Positions 8,417-16,680 of a stretch of 55,246 bases of DNA are shown piece by piece (the stretch's first letter is position 1; every line of letters starts with the position of its first letter). The stretch spans positions 1-55,246 of the forward strand of contig NZ_SEMC01000017.1 of assembly GCF_004153195.1 (NCBI RefSeq), written 5' to 3'. A program made the translations under genes and the position numbers. The notes beneath the pieces were generated by a model. The model did no database searches. It saw only the letters and a program-made list of their open reading frames with translations, and was not told the DNA's origin. Source of the stretch: Sporolactobacillus sp. THM19-2 (GTDB lineage Bacteria > Bacillota > Bacilli > Bacillales > Sporolactobacillaceae).

Positions 8417-8571
8417 TTTGGCCATGCATCAGATAAAGGCCCGTGAACTCCGTAAACCGGATCCTGATCCGGTTTTCCAACTTTTGCAATGTTCGCTTTC
8501 AGTTCCCGCGTCTCTTTCGTCTTGCCAGGAGGAACGTAAAAGAAATCAGCCTGCAAATCAGAAACGAACAT
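8413..8571 (-). CDS. Small ORF (52 aa) overlapping the rep remnant, probably a gene tail
   Basis: The frame begins at ATG 8571 (MFVSDLQADFFYVPPGKTKE) and stops at a TGA that overlaps the rep start as ATGA (8413-8416), the arrangement of two coupled genes. No ribosome site precedes ATG 8571, and the frame stays open upstream to about 8629, so this may be the 3' end of a larger gene cut off near the terminator hairpin at 8608-8648. Family not recognised. In Tn916/ICEBs1-type elements the relaxase/initiator gene also follows directly behind another mobile-element gene, so an element origin is plausible. Confidence 0.45.
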   Translation of the reverse strand: MFVSDLQADFFYVPPGKTKETRELKANIAKVGKPDQDPVYGVHGPLSDAWPK

Positions 8572-8607
8572 GGCAGCGGGAAATGTGTCACTTCGGGTGA
8601 ATGAATT

Positions 8608-8648
8608 GGAAAGAAGACCTTCTCATTAAATGAAAAGGCCTTCTTTCC
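8608..8648 (-). terminator. Long hairpin downstream of the MerR gene
   Basis: GGAAAGAAG (8608-8616) pairs with CTTCTTTCC (8640-8648), with most of the intervening bases also pairing around ATTAAAT. It lies 8 bp past the stop of the MerR-family gene on the minus strand. It may also close transcription from the other side. Confidence 0.7.
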
Positions 8649-8656
8649 TGTTCTTT

Positions 8657-9427
8657 TTATTTATCGGCAAACCCCGCAAAAATACGTACGGCGTCTCGCA
8701 GGAAAATCGCTGTCTTTTTGCCGCCACGGTCGTCGTAATAGGCGGTAAACCGCGGATCGTCCACATACATCTGAACGAGCCCCGCGTGCGCTTCAGGAGT
8801 GTAGAATCCCCAGAAGTAACTGAGCCACTTCTTATGCAGGGCCGCTGCCTTCTGAGCCGGCTCACTGGCCGGGTCACCGGCCTCCATCCCTTTCTGCAGT
8901 TCGGCGAACATCTCATCCTGTGTTTTTTCGGAGTCCTCATATTCCTCTTTTGTCAGATTGCCGAATTTTTTATACGAGTCGTCCACGGCTTTTTCACCAT
9001 ATTTTTCACGGATTTCTTTACCATATTGGTCTTCATTCTTCTGAATCATGTTATTTTTGAATCCTTCAAATTTTTCCTGATCGGTCATGTCTGTTTCCCC
9101 TTTCCTGGAAGCAAGCGTCTTTCTGACTGTCGCGATCAGCCGGTCGAGACGCTTCCTTTCCGCTAATAATCTGTTGGCCTGCCCGGTCAGGGCGCGTTCA
9201 ATATCAAAATCCGGCGCGGTCAGTATTTGCCGGATGGTCTTCAGGCTGAAGCCAAGTTCCCGGTAGAACAGGATCTGCTGCAGCAGGTCAACCTGTTCGG
9301 GCCCGTAAATACGATAACCTGATGCATTGATTTTTTCAGGTTTAAGCAGATCCATTTTGTCGTAATAACGCAAGGTCCGGGCACTGACCCCTGCCAGATC
9401 ACTCAGTTCTTTCACCGTATAAGCCAT
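8657..9427 (-). CDS. MerR-family regulator with TipAS-type ligand domain (Mta/TipAL-like)
   Basis: 256 residues. Residues 3-70 are the MerR winged helix (YTVKELSDLAGVSARTLRYYDK, GYRIYGPEQVDLLQQI), followed by a coiled-coil linker to about 115. The C-terminal half (EKFEGFKNN, EEYEDSEKTQDEMFAEL, GFYTPEAHAGL, MYVDDPRFTAYYD) is the antibiotic-recognising TipAS fold. Such proteins activate multidrug-resistance genes on binding thiopeptides or other hydrophobic drugs. AGGGGG stands 7 nt before ATG 9427; the upstream ATG at 9454 lacks a site. Its own promoter has the stretched MerR spacing (see 9450-9480). No efflux gene is adjacent, so its targets are elsewhere or only itself. Confidence 0.9.
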   Translation of the reverse strand: MAYTVKELSDLAGVSARTLRYYDKMDLLKPEKINASGYRIYGPEQVDLLQQILFYRELGFSLKTIRQILTAPDFDIERALTGQANRLLAERKRLDRLIATVRKTLASRKGETDMTDQEKFEGFKNNMIQKNEDQYGKEIREKYGEKAVDDSYKKFGNLTKEEYEDSEKTQDEMFAELQKGMEAGDPASEPAQKAAALHKKWLSYFWGFYTPEAHAGLVQMYVDDPRFTAYYDDRGGKKTAIFLRDAVRIFAGFADK

Positions 9428-9449
9428 CTCATCACCCCCTGACATCTGT

Positions 9450-9480
9450 ATCATAAACCCTGACGTAACGTTAACCTCAA
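9450..9480 (-). promoter_or_regulatory. Autoregulated MerR-type promoter with 19-bp spacer
   Basis: On the minus strand TTGAGG (9480-9475) and TATGAT (9455-9450) are separated by 19 bp, the over-long spacing that MerR-family activators correct by DNA untwisting. The spacer carries an imperfect dyad around AACGTTACGT. It sits 23-53 bp before the start of the MerR gene. Confidence 0.65.
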
Positions 9481-9707
9481 GCCTTTTTTTAAAAACAATC
9501 GGAAACTCAGACCTGTTTCGTTTCGGCGGATGATAAGAAAATAATTTTCAATCTTGAGCAGATCATTTGATCCACTTCGTTTATCTTATTAGACTAAGAT
9601 AGTGTGACAGGACACAGGTCCCATGACATGTCCCGGTTGTGAAGAATAAAAAAATGGCATTCCGGGAAATGTAAACCGTAACTATTTCTGAAGGAGGATA
9701 TTTCATT

Positions 9708-10217
9708 ATGGCAAAAAAGATTGCTGCAGTACTCGCAAATGACTTCGAAGATGTAGAATTCACAGGTCCGGCAAAAGCTTATAAAGATGCCGGCCACGAA
9801 GTTGTTGTCATAAGCAGGAAGAAAGGTGAAACGATTACCGGTAAGCATGGCGCTAAAGTCACTGCGAACGCTTCAATAGATGACGTAAAGCCGGAAGATT
9901 TTGATGCTCTGCTGATTGCCGGCGGTTATTCACCGGACAATCTGAGAGACGATGATCGTTTCGTTTCATTTACGAAGGCATTCATGGATGCGGATAAAAA
10001 TGTATTCGCCATCTGCCATGGCCCGCAGCTTCTGATTACCGCGGATTCCGTCAAGGGTCACAACATTACCGGATATAAATCGATTGCTGTCGACCTGAAA
10101 AATGCCGGCGGAAACTACAAAGATGAAGAAGTTGTTGTTTGCCACAATCTTGTGACGAGCCGCACTCCTGACGATATTCCGGCATTCAACCGTGAAAGCC
10201 TGAAAAAGCTCGCCTGA
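9708..10217 (+). CDS. DJ-1/PfpI family protein (general stress protein 18-like)
   Basis: 169 residues covering a whole PfpI domain. The nucleophile elbow reads FAICHGPQLL (Cys near 103, His after it), with the conserved acidic residue in EDVEFTGP near the N-terminus and DALLIAGGYSPDNLRDD in the middle. Family members act as deglycases, chaperones or proteases; the exact activity here cannot be told. A strong AAGGAGG lies 9 nt before ATG 9708. It resembles B. subtilis YfkM, a general stress protein. A terminator follows at 10281. Confidence 0.9.
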   Translation: MAKKIAAVLANDFEDVEFTGPAKAYKDAGHEVVVISRKKGETITGKHGAKVTANASIDDVKPEDFDALLIAGGYSPDNLRDDDRFVSFTKAFMDADKNVFAICHGPQLLITADSVKGHNITGYKSIAVDLKNAGGNYKDEEVVVCHNLVTSRTPDDIPAFNRESLKKLA

Positions 10218-10280
10218 TGTCGGTGAATACATGAACGAGGCTTATTTCTGAAAGGATAATGCCTTGTTAAAGTTTGAAAA

Positions 10281-10311
10281 AAGTGTCGCCTCTCCGGGCG
10301 GCACTTTTTTA
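10281..10311 (+). terminator. Intrinsic terminator after the DJ-1/PfpI gene
   Basis: AAGTGTCGCC (10281-10290) pairs with GGCGGCACTT (10297-10306), one G-T pair included, around a 6-nt loop and is followed by Ts. Confidence 0.9.
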
Positions 10312-10709
10312 TCATGGCAGATTGTCAGGCCAGGTGCAACGAATGTTCCTGAAATCATTTCTGTCGGTACGTCAGCCTGAACATTTCCGTGGACGCTGAT
10401 TAGTCAGCCAAACAGCCTGGATCAACCTCCGCCGGAATTACCGTGGAAAACCCCGCAAAGTAGTCTGCTGTGATTTTCATTGGTGCCACGCGGCATTTGC
10501 GGGGAAAAAAATGAAATGCCGGATGACACCTGCAGTGAGAGCAACGGTGAAAACCGGCTGATGGATGATACATCATGACATGTGTTTGAAAGTAAATGTT
10601 TGTCAATAGATTTTCAGAATCATTGCGGGTCGACCAGGCCATAACTATGTTTTCGTTCACATCATTCATTACAATGGGAACACGTCCCTTAAATGAATAA
10701 ATCAAAGAT
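10312..10709. other. Gap between two converging genes, no supported feature
   Basis: A minus-strand frame spans 10400-10705 (101 codons), but it shows no family, has an unusual Cys/His/Phe-rich composition and lacks a good ribosome site. I see no repeat, RNA gene or clear terminator for the antiporter gene in this stretch. Confidence 0.5.
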
Positions 10710-11936
10710 TCAATCGTGGTCGGTCTGTCTCTTCCGGCCCCGGTTAGAGCCGCGTTCCCACTTGAAAATGCGGTTCAGAAAAAGATATACATGTCTGGAT
10801 TCTTTGGTCAGAAGAGGTCCCAGGATGGCGAGGATCAGGACGTATAATGCTGAAAAGGGCTGAAGTATGGGCATCAATCCGCCGGCGATTCCCATATTGG
10901 CCATAATGACTGAAAATTCGCCTCTGGAGACAATCGTCAGACCAATGTTCGAGGAAGCTTTATGGGACAGTCCGGCCGCTCTTCCGGCCAATTGTCCGGC
11001 GGCAAAGTTACCGATGATCGTCAGAACGACCGCTCCCAGCGTGATTCCGACTGCACCGCCGAGCTGCGTCGGGTCAATGCTCAGTCCGAAGCTGAAAAAG
11101 AAAATAGCTCCGAAGAAGTCGCGGAATGGAGTAACCATCTTTTCGATACGTTTTGCATGTACGGTCTCGGAGAACACGAGTCCGAGTAGCAGAGCGCCAA
11201 TTGCCTCAGCAACGTGAAGGGTTTCCGAGAATCCTGCGATGAAAAAAAGAGTTGCGAACACGACGATAATAAAAATTTCATCGGATTTAATTTTCAGCTT
11301 GTTCAACATGGGCGCCCCGACTCGGGCAATAATGAAGAAAAGCATCATGTAGCCCAGAGCGATCAGGACCGACAGTATGGTTCCTCCAGGCGTCTGGTCG
11401 CCGCCAAGTACGATTCCCGAAACGATGGATAGGTAAACGGCGAGAAAGATGTCTTCAAACATGATGATACCCAGAATCAGTTCGGTTTCTGTATTCCCGG
11501 TCCTTCGCAGATCAACCAGCACTTTTGCGACAATCGCACTCGATGAGACGGTAGTGATTCCGGCCATGATCAGTCCTTCTTTAAGCGGGAAATTGAGCAC
11601 CAGCGGATAGATCAGGCTTAAAAAAAAGTTGATGCCAATGTAAATACAGCCTCCGATGATGATCGATTTCCCAGACCGGATCAGTTTTCCGGTTGAAAAT
11701 TCCAGGCCAAGATAAAAGAGTAAAAAGAGGATACCGATCCGTCCCATGAAATCAATGAGGTCTGCACTCTGGACAAAGCGGAGGCTGATCACACCGAATT
11801 CAGGAGCATGCGGGCCGACAAGCATGCCGATGACGATCAGAAAAGGAATGGTTGAAAACCTGAGTTTCCCGGCTATGACAGCTCCGATTGCTATCAGGAC
11901 AAGTGCGGTACCCACTTCAAGGACTAGATGGTCCAT
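10710..11936 (-). CDS. khtU: K+/H+ antiporter membrane subunit (KhtU/YhaU type, CPA2 family)
   Basis: 408 residues with about a dozen hydrophobic segments and no cytoplasmic TrkA domain of its own. CPA2 features include FYLGLEFSTGKL, GITTVSSSAIVAK and FFFSFGLSIDP. It probably exports K+ (and NH4+) in exchange for protons at alkaline pH or high salt, as B. subtilis KhtU does. It follows directly on khtT: the TAA of khtT is immediately before ATG 11936, and GAAAGGGGG serves as ribosome site. The partner KhtT supplies the regulatory RCK_C domain. Confidence 0.9.
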   Translation of the reverse strand: MDHLVLEVGTALVLIAIGAVIAGKLRFSTIPFLIVIGMLVGPHAPEFGVISLRFVQSADLIDFMGRIGILFLLFYLGLEFSTGKLIRSGKSIIIGGCIYIGINFFLSLIYPLVLNFPLKEGLIMAGITTVSSSAIVAKVLVDLRRTGNTETELILGIIMFEDIFLAVYLSIVSGIVLGGDQTPGGTILSVLIALGYMMLFFIIARVGAPMLNKLKIKSDEIFIIVVFATLFFIAGFSETLHVAEAIGALLLGLVFSETVHAKRIEKMVTPFRDFFGAIFFFSFGLSIDPTQLGGAVGITLGAVVLTIIGNFAAGQLAGRAAGLSHKASSNIGLTIVSRGEFSVIMANMGIAGGLMPILQPFSALYVLILAILGPLLTKESRHVYLFLNRIFKWERGSNRGRKRQTDHD

Positions 11937-12437
11937 TTAGTTCCCCCTTTCCTTTTGAAACAATTCTTTTAAGGCGCGATTAAGATCCGCCCGTTCGCCG
12001 GAGACGACGACCATATCGCCTGCCTCGAATGTCGAGTCCACTCCCGGGTTCAGCTTCTTATCCTGATCTTTTCGAATGATACCGATGACATTTATTCGAT
12101 AATTTTGCCTCATGCCAATCTCGCCGATCGTTTTTCCGACTACCGGCGCTTCCCGGGGGATTTTATACCACTCAATCACCAGATCGCCGAGATTGACATC
12201 AATCGTCTCCAGCGCTTTAGGTTTATAGGTCATGCCGCCGAGAATGGATGCCAGCTGTCTTGCCTCAGAATCGGTGAAACTGACGCTGGATATGCTTTCA
12301 TCCGCGTCGTTCGCATCAAAGTGATAAACGTCCCGTCGCCCGTCATCATGAATGACGACGACGACTTTTTCATCGCTGTCTGTTGTCAGTACAAACTTTT
12401 TCCCAATGCCTGGGAGTTCGGTTTCTCTGATATTCAT
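11937..12437 (-). CDS. khtT: Regulatory subunit of the K+/H+ antiporter (KhtT/YhaT type)
   Basis: 166 residues. The N-terminal half (IRETELPGIGKKFVL, VVVIHDDGRRDVYHFD) is the KhtT N-domain. The C-terminal half (about 80-160: VIEWYKIPREAPVVGKTIGE through GDMVVVSGERADL) is a TrkA-C/RCK_C domain. In B. subtilis this domain binds cyclic di-AMP and gates KhtU; that is family knowledge, not visible here. Start at ATG 12437. The third B. subtilis component, khtS, is not found next to the pair in this window. Confidence 0.9.
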   Translation of the reverse strand: MNIRETELPGIGKKFVLTTDSDEKVVVVIHDDGRRDVYHFDANDADESISSVSFTDSEARQLASILGGMTYKPKALETIDVNLGDLVIEWYKIPREAPVVGKTIGEIGMRQNYRINVIGIIRKDQDKKLNPGVDSTFEAGDMVVVSGERADLNRALKELFQKERGN

Positions 12438-12922
12438 TTTGATCCTCGCTTCCTGCTGGTTAATGTTCCGAATCTTTTGATCTGTTATTCGCAGATCACC
12501 TCAACCCTGCCCTTTAATTGTATCTTAAAAAATGTACAATAAGCAAAGAAACATGTTGATGCGATTGACGGCGCGGCTGAACGCTGCGGACCAGTCGGGA
12601 AAGAGGATGGCGGGAAACTGGTGAAGCGCTTGATTTGTTTCGGGACAGCATTACTGCGGTATGGGACAGATTGTCGTAGACACCCGCGCTGACCGGACGG
12701 CCGTGAAGTAGTGACTTGTGAGAACAGACTCCGCAGGTTTTATTCTTGCCCCGTGGCGAAACGACGACGATCATCCACTTGTACAGGAATCGTTCGGGAT
12801 TCAGCCTTTCTTTGGTTATTGTACTTCATTGAAAGTAAAACAGTTTTAGCCAGCAGGAACGGAATTAAAGCTATAATGTAATTATCAAGGAAATTAAAAG
12901 AGTATATGGGAGTAAAATTCAG
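12438..12922. other. Divergent intergenic region between khtT and the LacI-type gene
   Basis: No supported gene. A TATAAT at 12872-12877, about 45 bp before the LacI-type start, is a probable -10 element. The ACCGGT operator seen at 17618-17651 is not present here, so the regulator gene does not appear to be controlled by the same site. A short minus-strand frame at 12514-12774 lacks ribosome site and homology. Confidence 0.5.
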
Positions 12923-13894
12923 ATGAAACCAAATATAAGAGACATAGCACAAATGGCCGGTGTTTCCCCGACCACGGTTTCCAGAGTCATGAACAATCGG
13001 GGATATATCAGTGATGCGACCCGAAAAAAAGTTAATCACGCGATGAAAAAGCTGAATTATTATCCGAACGATCTGGCGCGTGCCCTGTTTCATCAGCAAA
13101 CTGGCTTCATCGGGTTAATTTTTCCAACTACTGAAAATCCTTTTTTCGGTGAACTGATTTTTCATATCGAGAACATCTGTGCCTCTTTGGGTTACAAAGT
13201 ACTGCTATGCAACAGCCTTGGCCGCACGGATAAAGAGATCGCTTATCTTGACATGCTGCAACGCAATCAGGTGGACGGTATCATTGTCGGTGCACATAAC
13301 CGCTTTATTCCTCAGTATACGAAAATAGATCTGCCGGTTGTGGCAATTGATCGTTATCTGTCAGATAAGATTCCTGTTGTTTCATCCGATAATCTTCAGG
13401 GTGGACGAATGGCCACGCAATGGCTGATAGATCAGGGATGCCGGAAAATCATTCATATTAATGGCCCTGGAAATCTGGAGACTCCGGCTAACCGTCGCAG
13501 AGTCGGGTATGAACAAGTTATGAGGGATCACAGGTATGCACCGTTGACCTATGAGACGGCTGAGAGCCTGATTTATAAAAACACTCTTGAGACAGTGAGA
13601 AAGATGTTCCGTGAACATCCGGATGTGGAAGGCGTTTTTGCCAGTGACGATCTGGTTGCTGCGAGCGTTCTTTCCGAAGCATCACATCTGGGAAAACAGG
13701 GAATTAAAGTAGTCGGTTATGACGGGACACAAGCGGTCCATATCTGCCTTCCACAGTTAACGACAATCCAGCAGCCCATTCATGACATAGCTGATCAAGC
13801 AGTCAAAATCATAATTGCTAAAATTAACGGGACGAAAGTGAAAGAAAAAAAAGAATACATATTGCCGGTTCAATTAGTTCAAGGGGAAAAGTAA
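12923..13894 (+). CDS. LacI-family repressor, probably of the sucrose genes
   Basis: 323 residues. The helix-turn-helix occupies residues 3-25 (NIRDIAQMAGVSPTTVSRVM), with the hinge (YYPNDLARAL) at about 45-60 and a periplasmic-binding-protein-like effector domain after it (GLIFPTTENPFFGEL, VDGIIVGAH, GVFASDDLVAASVL, VVGYDG). Length is normal. The nearest palindromic LacI-type operators are the two ACCGGT sites before the sucrose symporter at 17.6 kb, so it probably represses that operon, with sucrose or a product as inducer (inference). GGGAG lies about 10 nt before ATG 12923. Confidence 0.9.
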   Translation: MKPNIRDIAQMAGVSPTTVSRVMNNRGYISDATRKKVNHAMKKLNYYPNDLARALFHQQTGFIGLIFPTTENPFFGELIFHIENICASLGYKVLLCNSLGRTDKEIAYLDMLQRNQVDGIIVGAHNRFIPQYTKIDLPVVAIDRYLSDKIPVVSSDNLQGGRMATQWLIDQGCRKIIHINGPGNLETPANRRRVGYEQVMRDHRYAPLTYETAESLIYKNTLETVRKMFREHPDVEGVFASDDLVAASVLSEASHLGKQGIKVVGYDGTQAVHICLPQLTTIQQPIHDIADQAVKIIIAKINGTKVKEKKEYILPVQLVQGEK

Positions 13895-14044
13895 TATAAG
13901 ACCCCGGGATACTAAAGGCTGGCAAGGTCCGGATTAGCTGAAGGCAGAATATTTCAATGTTCGTGGTATTTTTTCCAGTATGAATGGCCTGGATTCGCCT
14001 CAGTGCTATATATTGTTTGAAGATGCCAATACAATAAAAACATA

Positions 14045-14079
14045 TGCTCACTTACTCATGACTGAAGAGTAAGTGAGCA
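14045..14079 (-). terminator. Perfect 13-bp hairpin between converging genes
   Basis: TGCTCACTTACTC (14045-14057) pairs perfectly with GAGTAAGTGAGCA (14067-14079). On the minus strand the hairpin is followed by TATGTTTTTATT, so it best serves the AhpD-like gene ending at 14144. It may also stop read-through from the LacI-type gene. Confidence 0.75.
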
Positions 14080-14143
14080 ATAAATCAAAGATTAAAATTT
14101 CATAAATTTCTGAGAACATGGCTGGCAGGTGGGGGTCATCTTC

Positions 14144-14602
14144 TTATCTCGCCTTTGGCTGATATGTGCCAGGTACGGCACGCATGGTGATCGCCAAACG
14201 ATTCCAGCTATTGATTGTAATGATGGCGTAGACCAAATCAACAAAATCCTTCTCGTTAAATCGTTCTCTTACCTTTTGATATAACTCATCGGGTACATTT
14301 TTTACTGATATTTCCGTTATAGCTTCCGTTAGTGCTAGTGCTGCTCGTTCCTTGTCACTATAATAATCCGTCTCTCTCCAAGCATTTAATCCATAAAGTC
14401 GTTGTTCCGTCTCACCATTTGCCCGGGCATCTTTCGTATGCATGTCCAAACAAAACGCACACCCGTTTATTTGTGATGCACGTGTCTTAACTAATTCCAA
14501 AAGTGTTGAATCAAGGTTTGTGGACCTTATATATTTTTCAAACTCCATCATAATTTTTGCAGCTCCGGGTGCGATTGTATAATAATCTAAGCGTGACTCC
14601 AC
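14144..14602 (-). CDS. Carboxymuconolactone decarboxylase/AhpD-like alkylhydroperoxidase
   Basis: 152 residues. The conserved core reads LVKTRASQINGCAFCLDMH: Cys48-x-x-Cys51 plus His55 form the AhpD-type redox centre. These proteins reduce peroxides via a dithiol relay; the partner is unknown. GTG 14602 is chosen because AGGGGGG lies 6 nt upstream and MESRLDYYTIAP is the usual start for such proteins; the ATG at 14662 would add 20 residues with no homology. It is the first gene of an AT-richer block and points away from the rest of it. Confidence 0.88.
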   Translation of the reverse strand: MESRLDYYTIAPGAAKIMMEFEKYIRSTNLDSTLLELVKTRASQINGCAFCLDMHTKDARANGETEQRLYGLNAWRETDYYSDKERAALALTEAITEISVKNVPDELYQKVRERFNEKDFVDLVYAIITINSWNRLAITMRAVPGTYQPKAR

Positions 14603-14750
14603 TAGAATCCCCCCTGGGAAGTTTATATTTTTTACAAATGTAATGTTAGGATTCGAAAACATAAATGTAAAAAGATCCTTCTTTTTACATTTTACGCTTG
14701 TTTTAACAAGTTTTCCAATTAAAAAATTGCAAAACTAAAATGGAAGGCAT

Positions 14751-15182
14751 ATGATAAATGTAACAGAAAAATCACATACCTTTGGGTCTTTTGCCTGTCC
14801 TGTTTCTTTGAAATCTTTTAGTAATGGGCATCTATTTGGGTGGAAACTTGGATTTTGGCGTATTGTCGTTGGGCCGTCATTTTCGGCGATTGCTGCTGTG
14901 CCCGGATTTATTGATTCCATTTTGATTCCCGAAAAACATCCGGCAGAAAAAGCCGCACTTTTTCACTTGCCCATCATACTCGCTGCTGTCGATTTCTTTA
15001 TTGGCGGCCTTTTATTGAGGATCCATGACGTTTCACCGGAAGGCATCAAGATGTATGGGGTCATAGGATGTTCACTCGTGGGTCTTATTTGTTGGGTTAT
15101 CGCTGGTTGGTATGGTGGTGACTTGTGTACCGGCACCAATGAGGAAGTAAGAACACGGATATTGACGTATTATTGCCAATAA
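14751..15182 (+). CDS. DUF2231-like membrane protein with an atypical N-terminus
   Basis: 143 residues with about three membrane segments. AAVPGFIDSILIP, HLPIILAAVDFFIGGLLLR and a terminal AGWYGGDL follow the DUF2231 pattern, where heme or metal binding is suspected. The usual first helix (HPLLVHFPIGL-like) is missing from this frame; a neighbouring frame reads HIPLGLLPVLFL over 14775-14810, which suggests a frameshift near the start. GGAAGG stands only 3 nt before ATG 14751, so the annotated start is uncertain. The regulator gene behind it begins 13 bp later. Confidence 0.6.
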   Translation: MINVTEKSHTFGSFACPVSLKSFSNGHLFGWKLGFWRIVVGPSFSAIAAVPGFIDSILIPEKHPAEKAALFHLPIILAAVDFFIGGLLLRIHDVSPEGIKMYGVIGCSLVGLICWVIAGWYGGDLCTGTNEEVRTRILTYYCQ

Positions 15183-15195
15183 GGAGGCGAATGCG

Positions 15196-15873
15196 ATGAA
15201 CATCAATAGTTTCCCGGAAACGAAACGTGAGATACTCAAAACCTTAAAAGCAGTCGGTTCTGCCTCCATTGCCACAATTCAGCCGAAATTAAATATCACA
15301 GGAGAAGCCTTAAGACAGCATCTTATTCAATTGAAGCATGAGGGTTTTGTCGAAAGGAAAAGTGAGAAGAACAGGGATTCTTCTGGTGGAAGACCGGCCA
15401 AACAGTATTATCTGACATCTGAAGGTGAACACCTTTTCCCCAAAAACTACGATCAACTAACTGTGGAGATTATAGATACCGTAGCAGATAATCTTGGCCA
15501 GGAAGCTTTATTAAGGATATTAGAAACAATGACGAAAGCGCGCATTAAGAAGTGGGAACCTCAATTACAAGGATTATCGTTGAATGAACGGGTCGATGCT
15601 TTGAAAGGGTTTTACCTCCAGGACGATGCGTTTATGGAAATTGAAGAGTCAGGGAATGCGATTTGTTTCATTGAGCACAACTGTCCCTTTTTGAATGTCG
15701 CAATGAAAAGGCCCGCACTATGCAGTGTCACCGTGTCATCCCTAACACAGTTGCTGGGATATAAGGTGGAGAGAACAGAACGATTTCAAAATGGAGACGG
15801 ACGATGCGTTTTTCGTATCTTACTTGATCAACCGATTGATAAAGATTCCTGCCCATTCACCCTTGAGGAGTGA
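15196..15873 (+). CDS. SufR-like winged-helix regulator with a cysteine-rich C-terminus
   Basis: 225 residues. The N-terminal DeoR/ArsR-type winged helix includes TLKAVGSASIATIQPKLNIT, ALRQHLIQLKHEGFVE and SGGRPAKQYYLT. The C-terminal half has Cys163, Cys176, Cys204 and Cys219 (spacings of 12, 27 and 14 residues), similar to SufR-type sensors that bind an Fe-S cluster. It may therefore sense iron-sulfur or oxidative status. A strong AAGGAGGCG ribosome site precedes ATG 15196. It probably regulates the surrounding block: DUF2231 gene 13 bp before, folE 54 bp after. Confidence 0.8.
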   Translation: MNINSFPETKREILKTLKAVGSASIATIQPKLNITGEALRQHLIQLKHEGFVERKSEKNRDSSGGRPAKQYYLTSEGEHLFPKNYDQLTVEIIDTVADNLGQEALLRILETMTKARIKKWEPQLQGLSLNERVDALKGFYLQDDAFMEIEESGNAICFIEHNCPFLNVAMKRPALCSVTVSSLTQLLGYKVERTERFQNGDGRCVFRILLDQPIDKDSCPFTLEE

Positions 15874-15927
15874 AGGCTCTAAAAGTGTTACTCGTCTATT
15901 ATTACAATGATTGGAGTGTGAGAGTCA

Positions 15928-16590
15928 ATGAACACAACAGGAAAAAACAACTTAATGGATAATAAAGAGCGCACACTGATGATCAAAACTTTTCCCGAGA
16001 CTTTTGAAAACCCATTGGAATTAAATAAAAAATTAGATCAAGGTAACCATATTATGGACGCTGTTAAGGATCTTATTAACTTATGTGGGGATAACCCTCA
16101 CCGGGATGGTATGCAAGAAACGCCTTATCGGGTCCTTAAGGCATTCCTTGAGTACACGGAAGGGTATCGGGAAGACCCCAAGCTCCATCTGAAAAAAACA
16201 TTTGATGTTGAACATCAGGGATTAGTTTTGGTAAAAGATATTGATTTTTATTCTATGTGTGAACATCACCTGGCCCCTTTTTTTGGAGTGGCGCATGTTG
16301 GCTATATCCCAAATAAGAAAATAACGGGACTCTCCAAAATTGCCCGGATGGTCGAGGGCTATGCCAAAAGATTTCAGGTTCAGGAGCGTTTGACAACGCA
16401 AATCACTGAAGCTATTGAAGAAATTCTTGAGCCAAAAGGGACAATGGTTGTGATCGAAGCCAGGCACATGTGTGTGTGTGGAAGAGGCATAAAAAAATCA
16501 AATTCATCGACAACCACTTCTTCTGTTCGTGGGGTTTTTGCAGATAAACAAAGTGCAAGGGACGAGTTTCTATCCTTACTCCATAAATAA
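15928..16590 (+). CDS. folE: GTP cyclohydrolase I (FolE)
   Basis: 220 residues, with a roughly 30-residue N-terminal extension compared with compact FolE proteins. The active site is intact: MCEHHLAPF with Cys111 and His114, and [11 protein letters not shown] with Cys182, give the zinc ligands; [16 protein letters not shown] and [12 protein letters not shown] are the usual substrate-site stretches. It converts GTP to 7,8-dihydroneopterin triphosphate, the entry to folate, queuosine and biopterin-type cofactors. No other folate genes are near; the neighbour is a pteridine-reductase-like SDR, which suggests a reduced-pterin role. The initiating ATG is preceded by GGAGTG. Confidence 0.93.
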   Translation: MNTTGKNNLMDNKERTLMIKTFPETFENPLELNKKLDQGNHIMDAVKDLINLCGDNPHRDGMQETPYRVLKAFLEYTEGYREDPKLHLKKTFDVEHQGLVLVKDIDFYSMCEHHLAPFFGVAHVGYIPNKKITGLSKIARMVEGYAKRFQVQERLTTQITEAIEEILEPKGTMVVIEARHMCVCGRGIKKSNSSTTTSSVRGVFADKQSARDEFLSLLHK

Positions 16591-16680
16591 CAGTTATTTA
16601 TCCGAATCACTTGATGAAACATTTACCGTTCCAAAGTAATGGAATTTTTGAAGAACTTTTACCACTTAAGGGTGATTTTT

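Noticed and set aside
10400-10705. 101-codon minus-strand frame between the DJ-1 gene and khtU
   Set aside because: No family, no ribosome site, odd Cys/His/Phe-rich composition; kept only as a note in the gap entry.
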